Positions 1 through 11,963 are shown, counted from the stretch's first letter. The stretch is DNA of 64,000 nt from Halichondria panicea (GCF_963675165.1 NC_087377.1:2944978-3008977); one strand, 5' to 3'. The notes: generated by a model not told the origin, from the sequence alone. Numbers and translations are program-made.

Positions 1-201
1 GTTCACACTCGGCTAGTAATGTACTGCAACGTTTCCTTTGATCTTCGGGCAGCAAAGACAGGTTAGTAATGGACCCAACAAGCCGCTGTCGAGTAGTTGT
101 TTTACCAATACCTGAGGGACCAATAAAGTGTATCTTGAGGTAATGGAGCTCGATGGTATCCTTTTCGTCGGCCATCAGCTCATCCAGTTTTTGCAAATAG
201 A
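1..201 (-). CDS. Gene A, P-loop exon of a Roc-COR-like (ROCO) protein, partial
   Basis: Reading leftward from 201 the frame is open to the window edge. It contains IHFIGPSGIGKTTTRQRL, a Walker A/P-loop (GxxGxGKT), followed by a short helix-rich stretch. The acceptor AG lies at 202-203 behind a pyrimidine-rich tract. The exon starts with two bases completing a phase-1 codon, which matches the phase at the end of the ankyrin exon at 4540-4650, so the two can be spliced in frame. The leftmost ~43 bases are nearly identical to the right end of the window, where the paralogous gene B continues into a DIGGQ motif and COR-like region. By analogy, gene A should continue left of the window in the same way. 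P-loop assignment is firm; ROCO family membership is inferred through the paralog. Confidence 0.8.
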
Positions 202-442
202 CTGTATATAGAGAAAAAATTCAGTATTAGGGGTAAATACTTACATTTTCTGGGAATTCTAAATCAACGTCTGCATATAGTTATTATTTTCAGTACATTA
301 TTTGAAAGGATTCTGTCAAGCGTTTAGAATCATGAAGATTTTTTGATTTTTTTCTAGCTGTTAAAATTAACTTTCATCTCATACTTGAGGCCATTTGGGA
401 CACAGGACACTATTTATAGTTACACATGCAGCTTTAGCTATA

Positions 443-741
443 CAGTAGAACCTCGATTATCCGGCCCTCCATTATCCGGAACCTCGATTATCCGGCTTGG
501 CAGTTTTCTTGTTATCAGATCAGAAAATGGGCGTGTCCCTCAAACGCGCATGCGCGTTGCAGCTGTTACCATGGAGACTTGCCTGCTTATCTTCTGCGCA
601 TGCGCAGACAACCATGTGGCACTGCTGTTTATCAATAAAGTGGGTGGATCAAAGCGTGGTTTATCTATTCGATTATCCGGCATATTCACTTATCCGGCCT
701 GCTTCTGGAACCAAGGTGTCCGGATAATCGAGGTTCTACTG
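443..741. mobile_element. MITE, pogo/Tigger-like
   Basis: Inverted ends CAGTAGAACCTCGATTATCC and its complement, flanked by TA on both sides (441-442 and 742-743). The TA target and the terminal sequence are typical of Tc1/mariner-pogo non-autonomous elements. It is 299 bp long and has no coding content. Confidence 0.85.
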
Positions 742-756
742 TATCATAATTATAAT

Positions 757-818
757 AGAGCGCTTTTTCATGCTTGTGTACCTATAGGTATAGGAACACA
801 AGCATGAAAAAGCGCTCT
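757..818. repeat. Near-perfect short hairpin
   Basis: AGAGCGCTTTTTCATGCTTG pairs with its exact complement about 20 bp downstream, giving a stem of almost 30 bp around a short loop. A relic of one arm recurs near 39935-39960, so this is probably a small dispersed foldback repeat. Confidence 0.7.
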
Positions 819-1018
819 GTGTGCCTCTAGCTACTTCATGACAATCGAGATTATATTTTTCCAATTGATATTCAGCTATAGCTAGTGCACACACACACAC
901 ACGCGCGGGCAAGCAATACACGTGGTCATGCTGTGGTTTATGCTGATGCCTCTCAGTTTATACACAACTACAAGTGCTAGTGACGTATAATTAGGCCAAA
1001 GAGTATAGAGTGATCATA

Positions 1019-2437
1019 CAGTAGAACCTCGATTATCCGGACACCTTGGTTCCAGAGGCAGGCTGGATAACTAAATATACTGGATAATCGAATATATATA
1101 AACCACGTCTTGATGGCGTAAGACATTGATTATCGACCTATACCTATTATATAATTATAATTATCTATTCTAATTATACGTAGATCTAATAGTGGGAGGA
1201 CCTAGATAAAATAATAATTATTGAACGGAGTCCAGCCTAATCAGGTATGATAATGCAAGTTCAAAGGTCAAATTTAGCAGCCCTATTATTATTATTAGTA
1301 GGGCCCTATTTTTGCCTAACCAATGCCACTAAGCTTTGTTCACCCCTGGGGAGACGACCAAGATGGTGATGTCCATCTATAGAAGAAGAACTGCATTTTA
1401 GTGTTCGGTTTGAGGTAATATATTTGGCATCGATCCAAGGTATGACGCTTGCATGGTTGCGGCTGAATCATCCAGAAGCAATTGGTCCTGTTTGTGTTAC
1501 TCCAAGTAAACCTCCGTCTATAGCCGTTCTGATCGTTCCAAGGACGCTAGTCGCTCTCCATTCTCGCCTACCAATTGTTCATCAAAGGACGCTACTCGCT
1601 CTACATTCTCGCCTACCAGTCTTTCAAAGGACCCTAGTCGCTCTCCATTCTCTGACCTCCTGAACTTACCACAATCAGCAAGTACTCAAAAGGCAAAGGC
1701 AACTAAGACAGGAAGAGTTTGGGTTTTAACAAGCAGTGAATGTTTACGTCAGTGAAAAAGAAGAACAAAAGCAACAAGTTACATTGGAGAAACAACAACG
1801 TAAACTGGAAAGAGAAACAGAAAAAAGACTGAAGAACAAAAATGCAAAGCAATTGCAAGACAAACGAAAGAGCTCTCAATTTGAAAGCAGCTAAGAGATC
1901 AGGCCAAAGCAAAGAAAGCAGGGGAGAGGCAACGGATAGCAGAGGAGAAGCAAAAGAAAGCAGCGGAGAGGCAAACTTCTACAAAGAGGAATCATGCCAC
2001 AGAAACTGAAAACCGATCAATTCGGAAAAAAACCAGTCTTGACAAGGATAAAACTGACAAACTTTACTGTTGTGTTATTGAAGAAGATATTGGCACTGGA
2101 AGAGAATGGCTACAATGTAGTTGCGAGAGATGGATCCATGAAGATTGCATCGATACGGACGATACGGACGATACGGACAATATACGGACAGTTATATTGG
2201 CAACAAACTTTGTCCTCTCTGCTAGAGTCAGCATGCATTTCTACTATGGTGTTACTATAGTATAATTATAGTATGCTATATACTCAGCCTATAATTTATG
2301 TACAGCTGTCAAATTTATTGTACTATGCGCGCGCTTTAAGGGACACGCCCATTTTCTGAAGTATTAAAAGAAAATTGCCAAGCCGAATAATCCAGGTTCC
2401 AGATAATTGATGGCCGGATAATCGAGGTTCTATACTG
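1019..2437 (+). mobile_element. Degenerate pogo/Tigger-like DNA transposon
   Basis: A 1.4-kb element whose ends match the pogo-like termini of the 443-741 MITE (CAGTAGAACCTCGATTATCC at the left; CGAGGTTCTATACTG at the right), with TA at both flanks. Its interior carries the remnant of a transposase C-terminus, annotated separately. The 443-741 MITE is probably an internally deleted derivative of this family. Confidence 0.75.
1424..2170 (+). pseudogene. Pogo/Tigger-type transposase C-terminal remnant
   Basis: In shifting frames one reads KTGRVWVLTSSECLRQ, then a long Lys/Glu/Gln-rich coiled-coil stretch (about 1753-1990), then a Cys/His segment (about 2069-2150) with WLQCSCERWIHEDC spacing like a PHD-type finger. 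This order is characteristic of the C-terminus of pogo/Tigger (DDE_1) transposases in marine invertebrates. At least one frameshift (near 1750) and a stop at about 1891 break it, and the DDE catalytic core is absent. A 9-bp GATACGGAC repeat follows at about 2150-2180. Confidence 0.6.
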
Positions 2438-3455
2438 TATACTTTGTCATATTTCCCATGCACCTACTACACTTTTGCCATGTAGTCTAGTGGGGTTTAA
2501 CTGTCATAAATTGGCACCTCAGGGCTACAAGGGAAAATATTGCTCATTTAATTGGCACCTCAAGCATAATCATGCAAAAAATATAATGGTGTTTTCGATG
2601 AATGAAGATGAATGCAATGTCTTGCATGAGAAATAAAATGTCATAAATGAAAACATAGAGACAGAGGGTGTATATAGTCTGTGGACTAGTTCATTAAAAA
2701 TTCTGCTGTGTGAAGAGCTGCTTTAGAGACACTCTGCATGGTAGAGGGCTTGGGCTCAGGCTGAGCTTTTTCAGTGTTCACTAGCACTATAGTACTGACT
2801 GACTGCACGCACTGCACTAGGCCTGTTCAGCAAAGAAAAAGAAGCCATTTTAATAATAATATAGGCGTGGCTATTTTAAGCTTACCTTTGCTTGCCTACT
2901 AGCCTGGTATAGCTGAAGAGAGCTGGTCAGCCTGTCTAGAGCTAGCTGTATTGTTTCTTCTGGCTGGTTGCTGCACAGTAGGAGGGAGGGGCTGACTAAT
3001 TGAATAGAGAGGGGGAGTGGCTCTGTACCGGTCGCTTGGAGGGAGGGGCTGGCTGCTCATATTTTGTCCAGGCTGCGCAAGATTTGAGTGTGGACAGGAG
3101 CCTTGGTGTGGACGAGCTCTCTTTTCCTAGTTGTCTTCTTTTTTGAATATAGTGTTGCTATAATTATGTGGTAGTCATGCAGCTTATATAGGATGGATGC
3201 ATAGCAACCAGCCAGCCAATCAGATGGGACATATATCAATTAATGCACAGTGCCTCGGAGTTTATAACAGTAAACCACACCTCTCACTCGGGCTACGCCC
3301 TCGTGGTCGGGAGGTTTACAGTCATAAACCCCTCTACACTGTACATTAACTATACTTACATTCCACCTCTAAATACAATTTATTTGGGTCACTATAATAT
3401 AGAACGCTGTAATTGTATATACAGCAAACACTTGTCCTATACATATGTAATACAT
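2438..3455. other. Intron of gene A without recognised features
   Basis: AT-rich sequence with stops in all frames. I see no coding signal or clear repeat structure here, apart from scattered GAGGGAGGGGCTG-like motifs near 2985-3050. Confidence 0.5.
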
Positions 3456-4028
3456 ATACTCTACCGAGATTACGCCCACGTCCGAATTTATGCCCACCCC
3501 CACTTTTGAGTGAAAGTTCCTGCATAAGGCTATATTAGTAATTTGCCTCGAGAATATACGCCCACCAGAAAGTGATGCATTTTTTAGCTCTGAATATAGC
3601 TAAATATAGATACAGCTAGATCTTATTTGCAAGTATATAAGAGACAAAGACAATCTTCTCTGTATCTCTGTTGAAGACCTGACAGTGACAAGGAACAACC
3701 TTCTGATGCAGAATCTTGACTCTATACCTAGCTACTTTACCCATGCAATACAATTGTTGTAATGCTGATTGTATTTCAAGAGCTGACAGGCCTCAGACGC
3801 AGACAGAAAAGAATAGTTTCTTAATGAATGGCTTAATTTCGAGGCAAACACATACATATAGCCAGCATTCATGACTGCATGTATAGAGCTAGGAGGTGAA
3901 ATGTATATTACTAGAAATACCATACCTATTCTACAAAACTATTTTGTTTTCGAAATTAAGCCCATCCCATCTGTAGCAGCTTTGTAGCATGCAATTGGGG
4001 TGGGCGTAATCTCGGTAGAGTACGGTAT
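3456..4028. mobile_element. MITE family C, copy 1
   Basis: Ends carry CTCTACCGAGATTACGCCCA and the complementary GGGCGTAATCTCGGTAGAG. A second copy with the same ends and about 500 bp spacing lies at 27491-27995, and the shared interior includes the GACAATCTTCTCTG and AACAACCTTCTGATGCAG stretches. Confidence 0.75.
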
Positions 4029-4133
4029 ACGCATATCATAGGAAACGGCATGGCTATAGCTCATTGTGTGCCAATTAAGTTTAACTGCATGAGTATATGT
4101 TTGTATAAAATAGGTATGGTATTTCTAGTAATC

Positions 4134-4433
4134 AGTGGCGTAGGCAGAGGGGGGCTGACGGGGCTAGAGCCCCCCCTTTTGTGTTTCATTAACTCCAAAC
4201 CAGCTTGATCTGTCAATCTATTTTGCACTGTACTGCATGCGTAGTTACTAGAATGATGTCATTCAATGGAAATGTGAGCAGGGCCATCTACATGTGCATG
4301 CTTACTGCCATAGATATGTTACTGCTGATGAAAAGTGATGACTTTTTTTTTAGGTAAAATTTCAAGCTATTCAAGAAGGCCCTGCTCAATGGATTTGAGC
4401 CCTGCCCTTCCCAAAATCCTGGCTACGCCACTG
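4134..4433. mobile_element. MITE, CAGTGGCG family with 5-bp target duplication
   Basis: Begins CAGTGGCGTAGGCAG and ends TGGCTACGCCACTG; flanked by a GTAAT duplication (4129-4133 and 4434-4438). Runs of G and C follow the ends (ggggggctgacgg / cccaaaatcc). Several other members in this window also have 5-bp duplications. Confidence 0.8.
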
Positions 4434-4539
4434 GTAATATATAAATTTCACTTCCTAGCTCTATTATGTCAGTGATAACTGTCAATCTATACATGCAGTC
4501 ATGAATGCTGGCTATGCATGTATATAAGTGCACACATAC

Positions 4540-4650
4540 CTGGTTCAGGAGTGGAGATTTTAGGGAAAGACTGGAGATAGCCAATAACGTTAGTGTACTT
4601 CCACTGTAATGCCCTGTCAAGAGGAGTCTTGTCATCATCATCAGTCACAT
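4540..4650 (-). CDS. Gene A, ankyrin-type exon adjacent to the P-loop exon
   Basis: The 37-codon exon reads DVTDDDDKTPLDRALQWKY and continues TNVIGYLQSFPK, the TPLD-A-L...V-YL pattern of an ankyrin repeat. Acceptor AG at 4651-4652 and donor GTATGT from 4539 fit consensus, and both introns are phase 1. Its end phase joins the P-loop exon at 201 in frame. It is most likely the last repeat of the array. Ankyrin repeats act as protein-binding scaffolds; no partner can be predicted. Confidence 0.75.
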
Positions 4651-4884
4651 CTGGACAGGTGAGGGACAGAGATCTTGTAGTAGTACTGACAGCATTGACA
4701 TTGGTCAATAAGTACAATCATGCAGATACATTCGTGCACAGTACAGGATTTATTATCAGAGGTATCAATATACGTCACCAATGATATTCATAGTGGCCGT
4801 ACTGCAGAGCGAATTTATAGCTCAGCTATGTCATCGTCTAAGAATTATACTCTTCAGTTCCCAGAATGAAAAAGAGTGGGTAAT

Positions 4885-5300
4885 GATCGACCATGATTGT
4901 TGTTAAAAACGATCGATGCCAAAAGTTCAAGTCTAAAATTAATGACCGTCTGCAGAGCCTTGCAGCTCTCTTTTCACTCTTGCAGCTACCAATAGCTAGC
5001 GTTCTAGTGCAGAGCTAACTACTAAGTAGAGTAGCAACATTCGGTAAACAAGTTTGGCTATACGTGCTCTTCTGAAAGGCTGCAATGGCATTCCAAGTAA
5101 GCAAAACTAGGCATAACTCGAGAACGAAGCATTATTTTGCAAATCCACAAATGAAAATCCAATTACTAGAAGCCTATAGAAACTCAGTTCATTGATCCTT
5201 GAGCAGCTGTAGCAGTCTACACAGACAGACATACGACACAGATAGACAGACACACACACAAACACACTACCGTATATATGCCTCGCTTGCGCATGCGCAC
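4885..5300. mobile_element. MITE family A (inverted copy)
   Basis: Reverse-orientation copy of the repeat best preserved at 30775-31235, with the conserved blocks GCATAACTCGAGAACGAAGC and GAACGATCGATGCCAAAAG. A CA-rich microsatellite lies near its 5' end, which terminates in the palindromic GCCTCG...GCATGCGC head. Other copies are at 9375-9800, 14283-14720 and 33680-35450. Confidence 0.75.
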
Positions 5301-5895
5301 CGAGGCATTATTAAAGAGGACGTTATTATTAATATGTTGGCTTCGTGACCAACCTCGTTTGTTATAATTATACCCATGCAGGAATTCAACCTAAAGCACC
5401 ACCAACATTAGCTTACATTGTTTTATAAGAAGCTGCATGGATGATAAATATAAGCTATATATATTATATATATATATAACGGAACTCTTGGAGCTCGTAT
5501 GCATGCATGGCTCCCTTTCAAGGTGAGAAAGCTTATGGAACTACTTGTATACTTGTAGAAGAGGAGTTTACCTTCATGTACAAACTTAAAACAAGCTTTA
5601 GACGCCTAGCTATAGTGCAGTTGAGGTTATAATTATATAACGCTAGCTAGGTGCAAACCCCGGTTGATAATTGATAACTTTTGCTATATAGAAACTGTTA
5701 GTTTTTGTCGCATTGCAACCGTTGAGCAGTTATATACAGCTGAAACAGACACACACACACACACACAGAGTCAGCTGTACCATATCCCTCTGCAGCTATA
5801 CGCCTCGAGGCATAACAACAACAGTTATTTAATAATAGATAATCTATATATTCATGAGTTGTCTAATGAAACAGTATACATGCACATTGACTCAC

Positions 5896-5991
5896 CAACA
5901 TCACATTTGCATTTCTCCACTAAGTACTTCACAACTAGTAGGCTTTCTCCTTCATTAGGATTGTTCATGAATGGTGCTTGGTTAACCACGT
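5896..5991 (-). CDS. Gene A, eroded ankyrin-type exon
   Basis: This 96-bp phase-1/phase-1 exon has acceptor AG at 5992-5993 and donor GTGAGT from 5895. It ends LLVVKYLVEKCKCDV, the second-helix signature of an ankyrin repeat. The first half (NQAPFMNNPNEGES) is shorter than normal and has lost the TPLH-AC motif seen in the exon at 14006-14110. This is either a degenerate repeat still spliced in frame or a decaying exon. No stop interrupts it. Confidence 0.6.
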
Positions 5992-6219
5992 CTGTGTGTG
6001 GTGATACCTCAATGGTCAATTATTAAGTGAGATACGTTATTATAGAATAGACTCAGAATTGTGGGACAATAAAGCAACCCTATAATTATATACACATACA
6101 AATTAATAATGGAATTAGTTCTATAAACACTGTTTGGTATGGGATTTCTAGTGACAAGTTAACTTCAGCCATCCATTGAGCACTCACACCGATGCATTAA
6201 CTCATATATTATTGGCCAA

Positions 6220-7091
6220 CAGTCTGCCCTAAGACACCAAATTGTAAGACAGGAAGTGCTACAAGTTTCCTCATGAATATATTCTTTGTTTCTGATAAAA
6301 ATAAAGGTTTTTAGAGCTATCTAAGTTGAAATATGTAATAAAAACAGGATAAACACTTTATATAATTATTATGAATTTTGGTTAAACTATATAGCATAAA
6401 GTTGTTAAAATAATGATTGCGGAAAGTTCGAATTTTTGAGCAAGCTGTTCACCATCGACGTAGCAAGCTAAAAATAATTATTGATTGAACAATTAGGAAG
6501 GATCTGAATAACAACATATTCAAGGTAAATGCCTTACAAATGAATGCATGGTGTTTGCAAAGCAGTTACACAAACTTCGACATAAATACACAACTTGGCA
6601 ATAGCATAGAACACATCATGAATGACTTCAAGCCTTCTAGCTTGCTGCTAAGCATGCATGCACATGAATCAGATGCACTAGTTGATACTTTAGGCAGTCA
6701 CTGGTCCCTTTCACATCTGGAGATATGCAGCCATGAGTTCCACCAACCACACAGAGACTATTCAGAATGAGCTATCTTTGAATTTTTACGCAAGCTGTTC
6801 ACACTATCTCAATCCATGCTGAGTCAATACATTCCATATTGAACTAATTTGTCACCTAGTAACAAGTTCTAAATGGTCTGTGTTATAATTATGAGCTTTG
6901 GAAATTCAGAAAAAATCACCCTTCACTACAATCTGGCAGAGGGTGCATGTCATCATTATGAATCTCATTATATAATTACGAAACAATGTTTTTGTGATGT
7001 CATCCTTATGAATACCATTAAAATACTTGTGGTATGTATTTCCTGTCTTGTCTTGCAAACACTGATAAGTTGGGGGTCTTAGGGCAGACTG
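6220..7091. mobile_element. Inverted-repeat element, CAGTCTGCCCTAAGAC ends
   Basis: CAGTCTGCCCTAAGAC at 6220 is mirrored by GTCTTAGGGCAGACTG ending at 7091. An internal GCAAGCTGTTCAC motif appears twice (about 6438 and 6790). A half copy of one end (CTATCTTAGGG...CAGACTG) is present around 35490-35520. No coding capacity. Confidence 0.6.
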
Positions 7092-7221
7092 CAAGCGGAA
7101 GTTTGAGAAGCTCATGCAGGTAGCTGAGGCAAAGCCGAGTGCTACATGATGCTTCGAGAATGCCAATAATATTCATAGAGCACGAGTGTGAAACGGTACG
7201 TTAACTGGTTTGTAGTTTGTA

Positions 7222-9003
7222 TCTGCTTATATCCCGTTGCTACGTTGTTGCCAAGTGCAATATGCAGCATAATGCACTGCTGAAAGTCATAATGCACTGA
7301 CCGCAAAGTCATAATGCACTAACCACAAAACGCCCCTCTGGCATTAAAAAATTAATTGTATCATGAGAAATAACAAGTATCAAAGTAAGTCCAGCCATGC
7401 AGGAATGTTCAGCACTGCTGGAGTTTCTGGAGTTTATTCTTTGCAACCATGCAGGTTTTAAAATTATCCAAGGTTTTGTGAAGATTCTGTGTTCCTAGGC
7501 CTAGTTCTCGACTTCGTGATGCATGTCAAATAGCACTAGAAGTGGCTCTTTTAGCTGGGGGCTTGAGCTGTTTTGCAGTGTAGAGGCGAGCTTCTTTGGC
7601 TTGGTTGTGATGCCGAGGATAGTGGAGGGCTGTTCAAGCATACACTGAGTAGTGGCGTATCCAGCTAGGGGCTCAGGGTGCTCAAGCACCCCCCTAAGCT
7701 AAACATTAATTACTGCAACTTACTGGATAGCTGGGAGCTGAGCCTGAGCTTGCACTACAGAGCTAGCTAGAGCTCGCAGAAGAGTTTTTATACTGTTAGA
7801 GACCACACCCTTTAGATACCATATAGCGTGTAATTTTCGTGGGGCAAAATATTCGTGGTTTCATGGTTGAATGTCTGACCACGAATATTTTACCCACGAA
7901 TGAAGCGACCTTGCCTACCTTTACCTGCAGTGCAAGCTCCAACCACGAAAATATTACCCACGAAATGTCTCAATATTGCTGAACCACGAATATTTTGTCC
8001 CCCGAAAATTACCCGCTATACGGTATCCAAGTTTCCTGGGCATGCGTACTGTGACTTATTAATGCCACAAAATAGTCTGCATCAGGAGGTTGTTCCTTGT
8101 CACTGTCAGTGTCTATATAATTCAGAAAGTACCAGCAGAGGACTAGAAACTAGACTACCAGGTAGAGGACAAAGAATTTTGTTTTTGATACAGATTTTCT
8201 TGGTGATATACATGGTATATCAGTAATTATTGTGCACTCTGCCTGTCACTAGCTGCTCAGCAGAGAAGCCGTCTTTCAGTGGTCTGAAGAGAATAAAGAC
8301 AGCAGTACAATCACACACAGAACGATCGACTAACTAGACTAACTTCTACACATATACACCATAACATACCTGTAGATAGTGATATAGCTATAGAGATGAG
8401 TCAGTTGTAGCATATAATACTCTATCTATGGTTGTAGGCAATGCATGGTATCATTGTGACCGTTCTTTATCAAGGTGTATCCCCTGTTATGTGCAGTAGA
8501 GGTGGGTGTGGCTTCCAGTGCGTGGGCGGGTCTCAAAAAAATTTCGCGCTTTTGCGCGACCTGAGCACCCTCCTATTGATATTCCTAGAAACGCCACTGC
8601 ATGGAGTAGTGGGGTGGGGCTGTTTCTTCACAGCAGTAGTAAGTAGGGTGGGGCTGTTTCTTTGCAGCAGTAGTGGGGGTGGGGCTGTTTTGCAGTGGTT
8701 TCAGCGTTGGAACTCCAATAATTTTGTGTCAAGCCATTCGCCGGTCATGCCAATCTTATACGCTGCATATACTGACGTCTAGAAGAAATAAAAGATGGAG
8801 CTGTGTCTAGAGTTGTCTTTGTCATCTTTTTTGTGCAGTTTATATTGTGTTACTAAAGATAGTGTTATGTTTGTATGCCTTTGGGATATAAACTAGTTAT
8901 AACACGTGCACTCGGGATGCATGGCATATATTGCACTCAGCCCTCGTGCTTCAGTGCAATATATTCCATACATCCCTTGTGCCCGTGTTAGAACTATAAC
9001 TTG
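7222..9003. mobile_element. MITE family F, copy 1, split by insertions
   Basis: The head (ATATCCCGTTGCTACGTTGT at 7222) and tail (CCATACATCCCTTGTGCCCG ending near 9000) match the intact copy at 52921-53800. The interior is interrupted from about 7650 to 8610 by a second element whose ends resemble the CAGTGGCG family (TAGTGGCGTATCCAG... / ...AACGCCACTG). That element in turn holds a 7818-8026 foldback. Confidence 0.7.
7818..8026. mobile_element. Foldback MITE family E, copy 1
   Basis: TACCATATAGCGTGTAATTTTCGTGG is mirrored at the far end (CCCGAAAATTACCCGCTATACGGTA). CCACGAATATTTT-type motifs alternate in both strands inside. Related foldbacks lie at 10571-10808, 22059-22212 (half copy), 38093-38317 and 38763-38982. 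Confidence 0.75.
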
Positions 9004-9374
9004 CAGCTACCAATAGCTATATCGCTCTAGTGTAGAGCTAACTATACAGTAGTATATAGTAACCTTGATTTGATTTTGGAGAGGCAAACTATATTATAGC
9101 CTTTACTCGAGAAAAAAACATTTGTGTGCAAGATAAATACTGCTAGAAGCTTTAAGTTATAGATCACTGTAAATTCAGTAATACATTGCAACAATGGAGC
9201 AGCTATCAATGTTTCGAGAACTTCCACCATTATACAGCTAAAAATAATTATTTTTACCACCAACTGTGCTCTAACTATCCTCTAACTACCTCAGCCGTTC
9301 TCTCTACCAAACCGTGCTTTTTATTCCAACTACAGAATAATAGACCACGGTCACTATACAGTTGGCATTTGCAT

Positions 9375-9800
9375 GTTATGCCTCAGTGCGCATGCGCATG
9401 CAAGCGAGGTATATGGTGGTGTGTTTGTGTGTCTGTGTGTCAGTGTGTGTGTGTGTGTGTGTAGCGGACTGCAACATATGCCCAAGGATCAATGAAGTGC
9501 AAGTACTAGTTTCATGGGTTTACTTGGATTTTAATTCACAAAATAATGCTTCGTTCAGAATCTCAAGTTATGCCTACTTGGAATGCTGCTTTGCAGCCTT
9601 TTTAGAAGAGTGCGTAGCAAAACTTGTTCACTGAGTGTTGTTACTCTACTTAGTAGTTAGCTCTGCACTAAAATGCTAGCTATTGGTAGCTGCAAGAGTG
9701 AGAAGAGAGCTATACAATGCTCTGCTGATGCAGCCATCAATTTTAGACTTGAACTTTTGGCATCGATCGTTTTTAACAACAATCGTAGTCTATCATTACC
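9375..9800. mobile_element. MITE family A, copy
   Basis: Plus-orientation copy with a TG microsatellite (9417-9463) behind the CGCATGCGCATGCAAGCGAGG head and the shared TTAGTAGTTAGCTCTGCACT and TTGGCATCGATCGTTTTTAA blocks. Confidence 0.7.
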
Positions 9801-9876
9801 ATGAACTCTTCGAGTTTCCCTGCATGTGATTCTGGATTCTGCCTGCATGCAGCAATAATTATAGTCATATTTACTA

Positions 9877-10424
9877 CAAGTGCAAAAAAAATTTTTGAAA
9901 AAATGGGGAAGAGTAGGGTTGGAAGAGCATGTGCATTGAAATAACAAACAGTTTGAAAACAAGATTGTGGATTGGTATAGTCTTTGCATGCTCCAACTAG
10001 TTGGGAGTGGGGCTCAATCTTTACGATCTTTAACAGTTGGGTCCAGCACTACTTTTCGTTCACCTTTTTCTTTATGCGAGGCGCTCGATCCCCTATTTGA
10101 CCATCAACTTGCTGTGTTTCGATACAATAATAATGCATTTGAATGAGACTTTTCTTTCCACCAGGGAGGACCAGCACCGAAACACATGGTGTATATAATT
10201 ACAGGAGTGCATGAATAGCACTCCTGAATTTGAGATTCTACAGATGAGCCCTGCCCACCAAAACTCGAAGTAGTGCTGGACCCAACTGTTAAAGATCGTA
10301 AAGATTGAGCCCCACTCCCAACTAGTTGGAGCATGCAAAGACTATACCAACCCACATACTTCAATGCACATGCTCTTCCAACCCTACTCTTCCCCATTTT
10401 TTCAAAAATGTTTTTTGCACTTGT
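9877..10424. mobile_element. Foldback element with ~170-bp arms
   Basis: CAAGTGCAAAAAAAATTTTTG through the TTGGGTCCAGCACTACTTTTCG block (9877-10055) is repeated as its complement at about 10255-10424. The two arms are nearly identical over roughly 150 bp apart from a short stretch near 9945-9970. The loop has no coding signal. Confidence 0.75.
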
Positions 10425-10570
10425 TTGCAAACTTTCTTCACTGCATGCATGCATAGAGTGGTCCTGGGAGGCCACATAACTAATCACGTTTTGTTAATGG
10501 GTGGTTTTTTTAGGGTTACCCATCTTGTGCACTCCCTTTTTGGTTTGAACAGCTTATCCAACATGCAACC

Positions 10571-10808
10571 ATAGATATATCGTATATAGCGCGAAATTTT
10601 TGAGGCACTTATATTTCGTGGATTGGCCTCTAAAAGCATTTCGTTGCACAATGTTCGCGGAATGACTGCTTACCGGAAGCTACGCCTTTGCACGTTATAG
10701 CAGGTGATTCTAATTAAAGGAACAATTTTCATGGACTTAATTTTCGTGTATGATTGCTAACCCACGAAATCCGTAAAAATTAAGCCCCTCGAAAATTTCG
10801 CGCTATAC
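10571..10808. mobile_element. Foldback MITE family E, divergent copy
   Basis: ATATCGTATATAGCGCGAAATTTTTG is mirrored by CTCGAAAATTTCGCGCTATACATGC. Same architecture as the 7818-8026 element with divergent sequence. Confidence 0.65.
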
Positions 10809-11046
10809 ATGCAGTAGTCTACTTCTCACAATTATTTTTTTCACAAATACACTTGTTTGTACACTTTTTTTTCTTATAGGTACCAGCACATAGATTCTAT
10901 GGTGCTACCTAGATCAAATATCTTCAGTAGGTGGCATTACCATTGTACTATGATAAAAAAGAAAGCTGCTACAGCTAGATCTATAGCTAGCTAGCTGTAG
11001 GCTGATTGAATTTTTCTTTGCACTGTTGCAGTGTCTGTCATGATAA

Positions 11047-11148
11047 TTATCATAAAGTTCTTGGTCTTGTATAATATAGATGCATGCAATAATCATAAGC
11101 CATATGATTATTGCATGCATCTCTGCAAGACCAAGAACTTTATGATAA
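11047..11148. repeat. Long near-perfect palindrome (hairpin)
   Basis: TTATCATAAAGTTCTTGGTC and GATGCATGCAATAATCATA on the left arm are exactly complementary to the right arm, with one small internal bulge and a loop of about 5 bases. Stem length is about 45 bp. It lies in an intron of gene A. Confidence 0.75.
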
Positions 11149-11149
11149 C

Positions 11150-11963
11150 TTAAATTTATGATAAGGGGCAGAATAAAAGCTGCTCAGATAAGAGCTTGTG
11201 TCAACTTAACTTGCATGCGAGGAGCTAGCCTAGCCTCCTTCACCGGCGCGGCCGTCTAAGAGTGATTCCCTGATGAAGTGCGGCCTGAGATCGAGGCTAT
11301 AGCAAGGCATTAACTGGAGCGGTAAGAATCGACAGTGCAAAACAGTACTGTTGCTATAGATCTCAAGTGGTTGCTAAGATAAGAGGGGTGTGGCCATGCT
11401 TTCTGCTATGTCTGAGCATGCTCAGTAGGAAAACAATGGCGACCTCACCTCTGCACTCATTAAAGAGGGCGTAGCTTCCACCCTAGCAAAGTTAACTCGA
11501 GATTAGTTACTGCACTACCCAAGGCGACAGAGAACAGTACGGTGCCATTAGTTTGTCCTGTGGACCTACAGTTCTCTAGATTATCTCACTGAAGAACGTG
11601 AGAGGAAGATGAAGAAAAAGTTGTTGTTTTTTTTGTTTTGCTGTTCTTATAACTTTTTTGTACAATGTTCAATTCAGTTCATATTTCACACAAATGTCAC
11701 AAATGATATGGGCAACAGATATATAAACTCAAAATAACTGTGTCTTGTGTCTTAGGTGAGATCCAGAGGGGGCCTTTTGCTGCTTTCGACCCAACCTACT
11801 CAGTATTAGCACTACCGTGCTAATGATTCGTGAGCCTGGAAATTTTATTGCTTTTTTGATGCCCACTAACTACTTCCTGTATAGCTTCCTCAGTAAAATT
11901 GTGCTGAGCTGACACACCCTTTTACATTGAAAATCAATGCATTTTGCAAGCCTTTTCTAAATT
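11150..11963. other. Intronic stretch without recognised genes
   Basis: Contains short GAGGCTAGC / GCGGCC motifs related to the GGCCTGGAATCGAGGC repeat family. No open frame with coding character and no clear terminal repeats were seen. Confidence 0.4.

Noticed and set aside
385-807. 140-codon plus-strand open frame
   Set aside because: It covers the pogo MITE and the adjacent hairpin; no coding character.
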